64,000 bases of DNA from Tsukamurella spumae (GTDB taxonomy: Bacteria > Actinomycetota > Actinomycetes > Mycobacteriales > Mycobacteriaceae), in assembly GCF_012396015.1 (NCBI RefSeq), contig NZ_JAAXOQ010000019.1, positions 24,235-88,234 on the forward strand, given 5' to 3'. Made by a program: the position numbers and the translations under genes. Below, piece after piece: positions 11,457 to 19,314 of this stretch. Within the stretch, counting starts at the first letter, position 1; each line of letters begins with the position of its first letter. The notes under the pieces are model-generated. The model did no database searches. It saw nothing but the letters and a program-made list of their open reading frames with translations, and was not told the origin of the DNA.

Positions 11457-11606
11457 GTCCGGTACCGCACCGAGATCCGCTTCGCAGACGACGGCGCCGG
11501 CACCCTCGTCACGATGACCTTCGGCGGCGAGCCGACTACGACGATCAGCCGCGTCGTGCGGTGGATTTTGGCCGCTCAGCGGGCACTATCCACCGCGCTG
11601 CGTCTG
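11457..11606 (+). pseudogene. Possible C-terminal remnant of an SRPBCC-fold protein
   Basis: This stretch encodes VRYRTEIRF, then DDGAGTLVTMTF and GGEPTTTISRVVR, which reads like the last strands and helix of a polyketide-cyclase/SRPBCC domain (typical TxVTMTF..EP). Nothing resembling the N-terminal two thirds is found upstream, where the nrdF control region lies, and the frame runs into the antisense of the next gene. It is either a truncated relic or a chance likeness. Confidence 0.35.
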
Positions 11607-12356
11607 TCAGATGATCACGACGTCGAGCAGGCCGTCGAGCACGGCCGGGTCGCCCTCGAGGTCAACGGTGCCGGGCTCGGTCCGCCGCCACAGAACGAGG
11701 TCCAGATCGGACGCGGTGCCGCGCACTGTCACGTCGGCGCGTACGGGCCCGTCGATCACGTCGATCACGTCGATCCCGTCGCCGCGCAGGCGCAGCGTCC
11801 ACCGGTCGCGGGTGTCGGTCGCCTCGATCGCGACGACCTTGCCGACCAGCGCCTCGGGCAGGCCCGTCCTCCCGACGATGCGCGGGATCTGCATCTGCGT
11901 GAGCTCCGTGATGCCGTCGGCGGCCGTCCACGCCGGGAGCGGCTCGGCACCGTGGGGCAGGGAGTTCTGCAGGTCCCACCGATGAATGGACACCTCCTGC
12001 GCCATCCGGCGCATCCAGAACGACGCGGTGGTGCGGCCGACGAAGGCGCGGGCCGGCGCTTCGGGCTCGTGCCGGCGCAGTTCCTCGAGCAGGGCGGCGT
12101 TGACGCCGGTGTACCACTGCAGGACGGCGTCGCCGTCGGGCACGTCGGAGACGTCCGGGATGAACCGCTCCTTCGATTCCGGGCCGGCCTGGAGGAACTG
12201 CGTGGCCCACCGGTGCGCGCCGCCGGTGTGGACGATGCCGTCGCGCACCGTCCACCCGGGGCAGCTGGGGACGGGTCGCGCGAGGTGGCCGGGATCGATC
12301 GCCGCGATGCGGGCACCATCGGCCGCGATGGAGTCGAGCCAGAGCTGAGCAGTCAT
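11607..12356 (-). CDS. Maleylpyruvate-isomerase-like (DinB/MDMPI fold) protein
   Basis: A 249-residue member of the mycothiol-dependent maleylpyruvate isomerase N-terminal family. It has the PSCPGW signature near residue 30, followed by HTGGAHRW, and a second metal-ligand region EVSIHRWD near 122, consistent with the family's His/Glu/His zinc site. Such proteins use or resemble enzymes using mycothiol. It is paralogous to the protein at 12940-13689, with a methyltransferase gene between. It is not part of the gentisate operon, so its substrate is unknown; a role in detoxification is a guess. Confidence 0.78.
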   Translation of the reverse strand: MTAQLWLDSIAADGARIAAIDPGHLARPVPSCPGWTVRDGIVHTGGAHRWATQFLQAGPESKERFIPDVSDVPDGDAVLQWYTGVNAALLEELRRHEPEAPARAFVGRTTASFWMRRMAQEVSIHRWDLQNSLPHGAEPLPAWTAADGITELTQMQIPRIVGRTGLPEALVGKVVAIEATDTRDRWTLRLRGDGIDVIDVIDGPVRADVTVRGTASDLDLVLWRRTEPGTVDLEGDPAVLDGLLDVVII

Positions 12357-12373
12357 ACCCCGATATTACGAAT

Positions 12374-12889
12374 TCAAGACAGACCCGCGAGGCGATACAG
12401 CACGAGTGACCCCGCGACCGCGACGTTGAGGCTCGCACCCCGCCCGATCATCGGGATCTCGACGGCCTCGTCGAGGAGGTGGAGGGTATCGCTCGGAATG
12501 CCGGAGAACTCGTGGCCCAACACGATGACCGTGCGCCCCCTGGCCGGCGGGAGATCACCCAGTCGCGTGGCACCCTCGGCGAGCTCCACCCCGATGATGT
12601 GCGAGCCGCTCTCGCGCTGCTTGGCGAGCCAGTTCTGCGGATTGCCCACTCGGTGGATGCAGCTCGGCCCCGGCAAAGTGTTGCCCTTGCGCAGAGCTCC
12701 CTTCACCCAATCGTGCGACGGAACCGCCATGCACGCGCCGACCGCGTCGCAGGTACGCAGGAGCGTCCCGAGATTGGCACCGTGCTGCGCCCAGAGCGGG
12801 GCGACGATGAGGTGATCCCAACAGGAGTGGCCCTGGCGCCGCCGAGTACGGCGCAGTTCCGAGCGGGACTTGACCCGCAACTCGGCCAT
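12374..12889 (-). CDS. SpoU/TrmH-family RNA 2'-O-methyltransferase
   Basis: A 171-residue SPOUT methyltransferase that would transfer a methyl from SAM to a ribose in tRNA or rRNA. The trefoil-knot motifs are present: N-terminal GANLGTLLRTCDAVG near 37-51, VLGHEFSGI near 123-131 and the C-terminal EIPMIGRGASLNVAVAGSL. The start is uncertain. ATG 12889 is the only conventional start, but it lacks a ribosome site, and the frame stays open upstream through WGYDEPWKGLRASHRL, which could also be coding. It lies 17 bases upstream of the MDMPI-like gene on the same strand. Confidence 0.82.
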   Translation of the reverse strand: MAELRVKSRSELRRTRRRQGHSCWDHLIVAPLWAQHGANLGTLLRTCDAVGACMAVPSHDWVKGALRKGNTLPGPSCIHRVGNPQNWLAKQRESGSHIIGVELAEGATRLGDLPPARGRTVIVLGHEFSGIPSDTLHLLDEAVEIPMIGRGASLNVAVAGSLVLYRLAGLS

Positions 12890-12939
12890 CAGACGGTGTG
12901 AGGCGCGGAGCCCCTTCCATGGTTCGTCATAGCCCCAGG

Positions 12940-13689
12940 CTACGTGACCTGCACCGCGTCCAGCAATGCCGTGGCGACGCCGTCGTCGCCGAGAACGTCG
13001 AGGTCGGCGAGCGGTACCCGCCGCCACAGCGCGAGGTACAGATCCGACGTGGCGCCCCGCAGCGCGACATCCCCCTTCGCGTGGCCGCGCGCGACCGCCA
13101 CCGACTCCCGTTCGAGACTCAGCGTCCACTCCGCCCGCTCTCGGTCGGTGCCGTGCAGGTGGACGGTCCGCCCGACGAGCTCGTCGGGCAGGCCCGGCCC
13201 GCGGGAGAGGAACCGTCCGGCGAAGACCTCGGCCCATTCCTCGATCCCGTCTCCGGCGAGGAGGGATTCGACGGGCAGCGCTGCGTTCCAGGCGTTCTCC
13301 GCGTCCCAGCGGTGCACGGCGGTCTCGTGCGCCTGACGGCGCATCCAGAAACCGACGGTGGCGCGGCCGGTGAACGCACGAGCCGGCGCATCCGCATCGT
13401 GCCGGCCCAGCTCTGCCACTAGGCCGTCGAGGCGGTCGCGGTACCAGACGATCACGGCCGCCCCCGCGGGCGCGTCGTCCTCGATCGGGGCGAACCGGTT
13501 TGTCGAATCCGGGCCCTCGGCGAGGAAGGTCGCGGCCCAGCGGTGGACTCCGCCGAGATGCACGATGAGGTCGCGCACGGTCCACCCGGGACAGCTCGGA
13601 ACGGCCAGATCGAGACTCTCCGGTGGCGTTGCGGCGATGGCATCACCGTCACGCCGCAATGCCGACAACCAGTCGTTCGGGCCCGTCAT
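12940..13689 (-). CDS. Second maleylpyruvate-isomerase-like (DinB/MDMPI fold) protein
   Basis: A 249-residue paralogue of the protein at 11607-12356, sharing PSCPGWTVRD, HLGGVHRWAA and the AHETAVHRWDAE ligand region. ATG 13689 begins MTGPNDW, aligning with MTAQLW of the paralogue; an in-frame upstream start would add seven residues. The two paralogues and the methyltransferase form a three-gene run on the minus strand. Function unknown beyond the fold. Confidence 0.78.
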   Translation of the reverse strand: MTGPNDWLSALRRDGDAIAATPPESLDLAVPSCPGWTVRDLIVHLGGVHRWAATFLAEGPDSTNRFAPIEDDAPAGAAVIVWYRDRLDGLVAELGRHDADAPARAFTGRATVGFWMRRQAHETAVHRWDAENAWNAALPVESLLAGDGIEEWAEVFAGRFLSRGPGLPDELVGRTVHLHGTDRERAEWTLSLERESVAVARGHAKGDVALRGATSDLYLALWRRVPLADLDVLGDDGVATALLDAVQVT

Positions 13690-13726
13690 GGCCGCGACGA
13701 TACCGCGCACCGTGCATGCTGTAGCG

Positions 13727-14344
13727 GTGACCGAACTGCCGATGTTCCCGCTCGGCGCCGTGCTGCTGCCCGGTGAGGAGCTGCCGCTCCGCGTCTTCGA
13801 GCCCCGCTACCGCCGGATGATCGAACACTGCCTGGCCACCGACGGCCGGTTCGGCGTCGTCCTCATCGAACGCGGCAGCGAGGTCGGCGGCGGCGATGTC
13901 CGCACGGACCTGGGCACCGTCGCCGTCATCGACCGGTACGTCCGGAAGATGGGCGGGGAGTTCACCCTGGTCTGCCGCGGTACGGACCGCGTGCGGGTCG
14001 CGCAGTGGCTGCCCGACGATCCCTACCCGCGCGCCGAGGCGGAACCGTGGCCGGACGAGGTACAGCCCGCCGTCGACCTGATCCCCCTCCTCGCCAAGCG
14101 CGACGAGATCGAGCGGCTCGCAGCGGGACTCGCCCGCGCGGAGGGGGTGCGCCCCCGGCGCTGGCCGAAGCTGAAGCTGCCCGAGAACCCCGTTGAGCGG
14201 AGCTACTACCTGGCCCGCGCCCTGCCGCTCGCCGACGCCGACCGCCACCGCGCGCTCGCCGCGCCCGGCCCCGCCGACCGGGTCCGCGTGCTCACCGAGG
14301 CGCTGGACGACGTGATCGCGTCCCTGCGCTTCCGCCTGCAGTAG
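13727..14344 (+). CDS. LON substrate-binding-domain protein
   Basis: A 205-residue protein made mainly of the LON N-terminal (peptidase S16 substrate-binding) domain without ATPase or protease domain. Typical features are PMFPLGAVLLPGEELPL at the N-terminus, RVFEPRYRRMIEHCL and FGVVLIERGSEVGG. Such stand-alone proteins are common in Mycobacteriales, of unknown role. GTG 13727 has no ribosome site and may be leaderless. It is divergent from the MDMPI-like gene, with 37 bases between starts. Confidence 0.85.
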   Translation: MTELPMFPLGAVLLPGEELPLRVFEPRYRRMIEHCLATDGRFGVVLIERGSEVGGGDVRTDLGTVAVIDRYVRKMGGEFTLVCRGTDRVRVAQWLPDDPYPRAEAEPWPDEVQPAVDLIPLLAKRDEIERLAAGLARAEGVRPRRWPKLKLPENPVERSYYLARALPLADADRHRALAAPGPADRVRVLTEALDDVIASLRFRLQ

Positions 14345-14485
14345 GGCCGATCGCCCCGACCCGGCCCCCGCGCTCCCGCCACAGCTCGAACGGCACCGAG
14401 TAACACGCACCGCGAGTACTCCGCTCGGCACCTGAGGCGCTCCCGATCTCTTGCTATGGTTTTCCCCCTCGTCCATACTCGGCCC

Positions 14486-14944
14486 ATGACCGGCGAGACG
14501 CGCACCGCCGGCGGCGTGACTGCGCCGCCGGTGCGGATGGTGGCCGAGGTGATGCTGCGCCGGCCGACACTCCACTCCTCCGACATCACAGTGGGTGCCG
14601 CCCGCGCCGCGCTGGCGGCGAGCCCGAAGTTCCACCTCCTGCTGCTCGTCCGCGACGGCGTCCTGGTCGGGACGCTCGACGCCGGGGATCTCGCCGCGCC
14701 CGCGGACGAGGCCGCCCCCGCCACCACCCTCGCCTCGCTCGAGGGGCGCACCGTCGGCCCGGCCGTGCCGGCGGACCCGTTGCGACAGGACATGCGCACC
14801 ACGGGGATCCGCCGCCTCGCGGTGGTCGACGAGGACCTGCGCCTCCTCGGCCTCCTCTGCCTCAAGGCGAGCGGGACCGGGTTCTGCACCGACGACGGTG
14901 TCGACGACAGGCGCCGCGCCGCCGCGGCGACCACGCGGAGCTGA
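14486..14944 (+). CDS. CBS-domain protein
   Basis: A 152-residue protein that looks like a pair of CBS motifs: residues about 17-75 (MVAEVMLRRPTLHSSDITV ... LLLLVRDGVLVGTL) and 85-135 (RTTGIRRLAVVDEDLRLLGLL). CBS pairs bind adenosyl ligands and often act as regulatory modules. No partner domain is fused. ATG 14486 gives an N-terminus starting MTGETR; a CATACT hexamer six bases before it suggests a leaderless transcript. Confidence 0.75.
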   Translation: MTGETRTAGGVTAPPVRMVAEVMLRRPTLHSSDITVGAARAALAASPKFHLLLLVRDGVLVGTLDAGDLAAPADEAAPATTLASLEGRTVGPAVPADPLRQDMRTTGIRRLAVVDEDLRLLGLLCLKASGTGFCTDDGVDDRRRAAAATTRS

Positions 14945-15030
14945 GGTCCGCCGCGAGCTGCTGGTCCACCGCTGCTGGTTCTCGATCGGTCCTCGACTGT
15001 GATTGCCATCACTCCCGCTCAGCAATAGGC

Positions 15031-15045
15031 TTCTGCCATGCAGAA
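15031..15045. promoter_or_regulatory. Palindrome over the iclR start codon, likely autoregulatory operator
   Basis: TTCTGC-CAT-GCAGAA is a perfect 6-bp inverted repeat with a three-base spacer, spanning the ATG of the IclR-family gene. The same half-site recurs in the palindrome upstream of the gentisate dioxygenase gene at 15826-15839. Confidence 0.5.
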
Positions 15046-15826
15046 AAGGCCTGCGGAGATGATCCGGCGCCCCGAATACGCGCCGCGATCGGTGGACAAC
15101 GCCCTGCGCCTGTTGCAGATCCTGCGGGATACGGGCGCTCTGCGGATCACCGACGCCGCGAGGGAGATCGGCGTGGCACCGTCGACGGCGCACCGGCTCC
15201 TGGCGGCCCTGGTGTACCGGGGTTTCGCCGTGCAGGACGAGGCCCATCTGTACCGGCCCGGCCCGGCGATCGGGGCGCGCCCCGCCGAGCACGGCCGCTA
15301 CCGCGCCTTCGTCGAACTGTGCCGACCACACATCGAGCGCCTGTGCGCGACCGTGGGCGAGACGGTGAACCTGATCGTGCTCGTCGGCGACGAGGCGCGG
15401 TTCCTGTGGACCGTGGAGGCGAGCGCGCTGCTGCGGATCGGCGACAGGCAGGGGCAGGTGCTGCCCGCGGAGATCACCGCGGGCGGACAGATCCTCCTCG
15501 CCGACCTCCCCGACGACGAACTCGCGCGCCGGTACGAGGCCTCCGACGTGGACCTCGAGGGCCTGCGCAAGGAGCTCGCGGCGGCTCGGCGGGTGGGCTT
15601 CGCTCTCAACGTCGAACGCACCGAGCGCGGCGTCTCGGCGATCGCGATGGCCGTCCGTGACGCCACGGGGACGGCCATCGCCTCGGTCGCCGTCGCCATG
15701 CCGTCGGTCCGGTACCGGGCGCGGATGCGAGCGGACGTACTGGCCCGCGCCCGCGAGGCGGTCCAGGCGATCGAGGCTCAGGTGGCGCACGGCACGACGC
15801 CGCTCGAACTCCCGGATTCCGGCTAG
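15038..15826 (+). CDS. IclR-family transcriptional regulator of the gentisate operon
   Basis: A 262-residue regulator with an N-terminal winged helix-turn-helix (about residues 18-75, ITDAAREIGVAPSTAHRLLAAL) and a C-terminal effector domain (about 95-250, LCRPHIERLCATVGETVNL through ERTERGVSAIAMAVRD). It sits 74 bases upstream of gentisate dioxygenase on the same strand, so gentisate or a related acid is the likely effector. TAGGCT six bases before the ATG suggests a leaderless transcript. Palindromes at its own start and before the next gene share a half-site. Confidence 0.88.
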   Translation: MQKRPAEMIRRPEYAPRSVDNALRLLQILRDTGALRITDAAREIGVAPSTAHRLLAALVYRGFAVQDEAHLYRPGPAIGARPAEHGRYRAFVELCRPHIERLCATVGETVNLIVLVGDEARFLWTVEASALLRIGDRQGQVLPAEITAGGQILLADLPDDELARRYEASDVDLEGLRKELAAARRVGFALNVERTERGVSAIAMAVRDATGTAIASVAVAMPSVRYRARMRADVLARAREAVQAIEAQVAHGTTPLELPDSG

Positions 15827-15839
15827 CAGAATCTTCTGC
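15826..15839. promoter_or_regulatory. Palindrome upstream of gentisate dioxygenase, likely IclR operator
   Basis: GCAGAA-TC-TTCTGC is a perfect 14-base palindrome beginning in the iclR stop codon and ending 61 bases before the dioxygenase ATG. It carries the same half-site as the palindrome at 15031-15045 in the opposite arrangement. Confidence 0.5.
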
Positions 15840-15900
15840 CCGCACCCGACCGCGCGCCCCTACGCTCGGAGACAGGACGACCGACCAGGAGGAGCACCCG

Positions 15901-16962
15901 ATGACCACCTCAGCAGAACCAGAACTGGACCGGTTGTACACCGACTTCGCCACCGAGAACCTCAGGCCGCTCTGGCTCGAGATCGGCGACCTGATGCCCG
16001 AGACGCCCCGGTCGAAGGCCTTGCCGCACGTGTGGCGGTGGTCCACGCTCAACCCGCTCGCCGAGCGGGCGGGACAGCTGGTTCCCGTGGGCCGCGGCGG
16101 CGAGCGGCGCGCCATCGCCCTGGCCAATCCCGGGCTCAACGGTCGCCCGTTCGCGACCCCCACGCTGTGGGCGGCGATCCAATACCTCAACGGGCGCGAG
16201 AACGCCCCGGTGCATCGGCACTCCCAGAACGCCTTCCGGTTCGTCATCGAGGGCAGCGGCGTATGGACCGTGGTGGGCCAGGATCCGGTCGCGATGCGCC
16301 GCGGTGACTTCCTGCCCCAGCCCGGATGGAACTGGCACTCACACATCAACATCAGCGATCAGCCGATGTCCTGGATCGACGGGCTCGACATCCCGTACCA
16401 GTACGCCGTGGACGCCACCTTCTTCGAGTTCGGCCCGGAGACATCCGGTGTCAGCGACACGCCGGATCTCTCCCGGTCCGAGCGGCTGTGGGCGCACCCC
16501 GGGCTCGCGCCCCTGCGCGAGATCGGCCCCACCCCCAAGACCCCGCTGCTGGCCTACCGCTTCGAGCACACCGATGCCGCGCTACGCGAGCAGCTCGCGC
16601 TCGAGGACGAGGGGCGCACCGCCACCGTCGAACCCGGTCACGCCGCGGTGCGCTACGTGAACCCCACGAACGGCGGCGACGTGATGCCCACCATCCGTGC
16701 GGAGTTCCACCGGTTGCGCCGCGGCGCCGCCACGGCACCGCGCCGCGACGCGGGATCCTCGGTGTACCAGGTCTTCGACGGTGCGGGCGAGGTCGTCCTC
16801 GACGGCGTCGCGCATCCCCTGGCGATCGGTGATCTCGTCGCGATCCCCTCGTGGGTACCGTGGTCCTTCCGTACCGACGACGGCATGGACCTGTTCTCCT
16901 ACTCCGACGCCCCCATCATCGAACGCCTGCACCTGGGCGTGCCCACCACTCAAGGAGCCTGA
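15901..16962 (+). CDS. Gentisate 1,2-dioxygenase
   Basis: Ring-cleavage enzyme that opens gentisate (2,5-dihydroxybenzoate) to maleylpyruvate with O2 and Fe(II). The 353-residue bicupin has cupin motif 1 PVHRHSQNAFRFVIEG (HxH and Glu ligands near residues 105-119) and motif 2 GDFLPQPGWNWHSH, plus a second, degenerate cupin toward the C-terminus (FDGAGEVVLDGVAHPL). Length fits the family. AGGAGG precedes the ATG. It is first of three tightly packed genes: the hydrolase start is three bases after its stop, and the isomerase follows, giving a complete lower gentisate pathway. Confidence 0.92.
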   Translation: MTTSAEPELDRLYTDFATENLRPLWLEIGDLMPETPRSKALPHVWRWSTLNPLAERAGQLVPVGRGGERRAIALANPGLNGRPFATPTLWAAIQYLNGRENAPVHRHSQNAFRFVIEGSGVWTVVGQDPVAMRRGDFLPQPGWNWHSHINISDQPMSWIDGLDIPYQYAVDATFFEFGPETSGVSDTPDLSRSERLWAHPGLAPLREIGPTPKTPLLAYRFEHTDAALREQLALEDEGRTATVEPGHAAVRYVNPTNGGDVMPTIRAEFHRLRRGAATAPRRDAGSSVYQVFDGAGEVVLDGVAHPLAIGDLVAIPSWVPWSFRTDDGMDLFSYSDAPIIERLHLGVPTTQGA

Positions 16963-16965
16963 CCG

Positions 16966-17784
16966 ATGCGCCTCGCAACCCTCCGCCGCCCCGGATCGAC
17001 CGTCGCCGTCCGCGTGGACGACGATCACGCCGTCGTGATCGACGGCTTCCGCGACCTCTCCGCGCTCCTGGCCGAACCGGAATGGCGGACGGTCGCGGCC
17101 GGCGCCGACGGGGAGCGGATCCCGCTCGACGGCGCGGACTACGCGCCGGTGGTCCCCCGCCCCGGGAAGATCGTGTGCGTGGGTCTCAACTACGCCACGC
17201 ACATCCAGGAGATGGGCCGCGAGCTGCCGGAGTACCCGACCCTGTTCGCGAAGTTCGCCGATGCCCTCACCGGGCCCTACGACGATGTCGTGGTGCCCTC
17301 CTACGCAGCGGCGCAACTGGATTGGGAGGCGGAGCTGGCGGTGATCATGGGCCGCGACGCCTACCAGGTGTCGCGGGCGGACGCGGACGACTACATCGCC
17401 GGATACTCCGTGATCAACGACTACACCATGCGGGACTACCAGTACCGCACCCCGCAGTGGGATCAGGGCAAGACCTTCCAGGCGACCAGCGGCTTCGGTC
17501 CGGTGCTCGACACCGAGTACGCACTGGGAACCCCCATCGAGACCCGCCTGAGCGGCGAGGTCATGCAGTCGTCGAACACCGCCGATCTGGTGTTCACCCC
17601 GGATCACCTGGTGGAGTACATCTCCCACATCGTGACACTGCGCGCCGGCGACGTGATCATCACCGGCACCACCGGCGGTGTCGGCCATGCCCGCAAGCCC
17701 GCCCGCTACATCCAGGACGGCGAGACCGTCGAGGTCACCATCGGCGGTCTCGGCACGGTCCGCAACACCACGCACGTCCGATGA
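16966..17784 (+). CDS. Fumarylpyruvate hydrolase (FAH family)
   Basis: Hydrolyses fumarylpyruvate to fumarate and pyruvate, the last gentisate-pathway step. The 272-residue protein has the fumarylacetoacetase C-terminal fold from about residue 65: IVCVGLNYATH, the metal-binding DWEAELAVIMG (acidic ligands), SVINDYTMRD and GDVIITGTTGGVG. It sits three bases after the dioxygenase and overlaps the isomerase by four bases (ATGA). Other FAH-family activities such as acylpyruvate hydrolysis are possible, but the context makes this assignment strong. Confidence 0.9.
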   Translation: MRLATLRRPGSTVAVRVDDDHAVVIDGFRDLSALLAEPEWRTVAAGADGERIPLDGADYAPVVPRPGKIVCVGLNYATHIQEMGRELPEYPTLFAKFADALTGPYDDVVVPSYAAAQLDWEAELAVIMGRDAYQVSRADADDYIAGYSVINDYTMRDYQYRTPQWDQGKTFQATSGFGPVLDTEYALGTPIETRLSGEVMQSSNTADLVFTPDHLVEYISHIVTLRAGDVIITGTTGGVGHARKPARYIQDGETVEVTIGGLGTVRNTTHVR

Positions 17785-18518
17785 GCGGTCCGCACGTCAC
17801 CACCTTCCGCGACCTTCCCCGCACGGAACGGCTGCGTCTCACGGCGCAGGGCACGACGCACTTCGAGGACGCCCTGGCCGAGCTGACCGACGACGAGCTC
17901 CGTGCCCCGTCGCTGCTACCCGGCTGGAGCCGCCGCCATCTCGTCGGGCACGTCGGCCACAACGGCGCAGCCCTGTTGCGCCTTCTGGATTGGGCCGAAA
18001 CCGGCATCCCCACACCGATGTACGCCTCTCCGGAGCAGCGAAACGCCGAGATCGAGGAGAGCGCCGACTGGGAGCCGCACCGGCTCCGCTCTCTCGTCAC
18101 CGATACCGCCGATCGACTCGATCGGCGGTGGCGCGGGTTGGAACCACGCGCGTGGGCCGCGGAGGTGACCACGGCGCAGGGGCGCACCGTTCCCGCTGAG
18201 GAGACGCTGTGGATGCGCGCCCGCGAGGTGTGGGTGCACGCCGTGGACCTCGGCTCCGGCTCGGGCTTCTCCGACATCCCGGAGCCGGTGCTCACGGGTC
18301 TGCTGGCCGATATCACCGGTAAGTGGCGCACGACGGGCACGCCCGTCGATCTCGTCCTCGAGGTCGACGGTGCGACCCCCGTGACCGTCGAGAGCGGCAC
18401 GGAGGGTGCGCCGGTCACGGTCGCCGGGCCGCTGCACGCGATCGTGCGGTGGGCCGCAGGACGCGGCGCCGACGGGCTGCGAGCGGGCGGCGACACCGCC
18501 CCGCCGCGCTGGCTCTGA
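17781..18518 (+). CDS. Mycothiol-dependent maleylpyruvate isomerase
   Basis: Isomerises maleylpyruvate to fumarylpyruvate, bridging the two enzymes encoded just upstream. The 245-residue product has the MDMPI/DinB-like helical domain with LLPGWSRRHLVGHVGHN near residues 45-62 and the second ligand region REVWVHAVDLG near 151-161 (Glu/His), then a C-terminal SCP2-like part. Actinobacteria use mycothiol rather than glutathione here, as described for Corynebacterium glutamicum. The ATGA overlap with the hydrolase gene indicates coupled translation. Confidence 0.9.
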   Translation: MSGPHVTTFRDLPRTERLRLTAQGTTHFEDALAELTDDELRAPSLLPGWSRRHLVGHVGHNGAALLRLLDWAETGIPTPMYASPEQRNAEIEESADWEPHRLRSLVTDTADRLDRRWRGLEPRAWAAEVTTAQGRTVPAEETLWMRAREVWVHAVDLGSGSGFSDIPEPVLTGLLADITGKWRTTGTPVDLVLEVDGATPVTVESGTEGAPVTVAGPLHAIVRWAAGRGADGLRAGGDTAPPRWL

Positions 18519-18521
18519 ACG

Positions 18522-19241
18522 CTACCTGACGGCGTCTTCGCTGTTGATCGAGATCCGGTGCAGCGCCGCGGGATCAGTGAGCAACAGCCCTTCCGGGGAG
18601 CGGGCGATCACACCGCGCTCGCGCAGGTCCCGCAGCGTCCGGGCGACCACCTCGCGGACCGAGCCGATCGAGTCCGCGATCTCCTGCTGCTCCTGCACCA
18701 CCACGAGCTCCCCCGCCCGCCGGACCGCCAGATCCAGGAGATGGCCGGCCACCCGCTGACGGACCGTGCCGAACACGGTGGCCGACATCATGTCGATCAC
18801 GTCGGTCGTGACGGCACCGACGAACATCGCCAGCTGCCAACCGATCTCGGCCTCCGTGCGGGCCAGCCGCCGCAGCCTGTCGACATTGACGAACAGGACC
18901 TCGGCCTCCGTCACCGCCTCCACGGTGACCCGCTGCGATGCGGTGACGACGGAGACCGCGCCGACGCAGTCCGCCGTGCGCGCGTACCGGATGGTCGCCC
19001 GGCGGCCCTCCGGCGACGTGGTCACCACCCGCACCAGGCCCGAGACGATCAGCACCAACCGCGGATGATCGTCGTGCCGGTAGATGGTGTGCCCGGTGGG
19101 TACCGTCATCGGCAGCGCGGTCTCCAGCAGCTCGTCCTGAGCGTGTGCGGGCAGGGCCCCGAGGAAGCTCTCCGCCCACGCGGTGTTGCGGGCGTCCATC
19201 TCCGCGATCCGTCGCTGCGCGCGTGGCGGCTCCTGCGGCAT
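18522..19241 (-). CDS. Crp/Fnr-family transcriptional regulator
   Basis: A 239-residue regulator with an N-terminal cyclic-nucleotide-binding-like beta-roll (about 30-145, including VPTGHTIYRHDDHPRLVLIVSGLVRV), a long dimerisation helix, and a C-terminal winged HTH (QQEIADSIGSVREVVARTLRDL near 185-206). No cysteine cluster is seen, so it is not Fnr-like. ATG 19241 has AAGGGG upstream. It stands at the 3' end of the six-gene minus-strand operon and converges on the gentisate operon with three bases between stops. A Crp-type site at 25441-25456 suggests it or the global GlxR/Crp controls that operon. Confidence 0.85.
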   Translation of the reverse strand: MPQEPPRAQRRIAEMDARNTAWAESFLGALPAHAQDELLETALPMTVPTGHTIYRHDDHPRLVLIVSGLVRVVTTSPEGRRATIRYARTADCVGAVSVVTASQRVTVEAVTEAEVLFVNVDRLRRLARTEAEIGWQLAMFVGAVTTDVIDMMSATVFGTVRQRVAGHLLDLAVRRAGELVVVQEQQEIADSIGSVREVVARTLRDLRERGVIARSPEGLLLTDPAALHRISINSEDAVR

Positions 19242-19314
19242 GGCCACCCCTTCCGTTCAGTGCTCCGCGGTCAGGTGCTCCGAACCCCACGCTAGCCGCT
19301 CACCGGCTCCCTGT

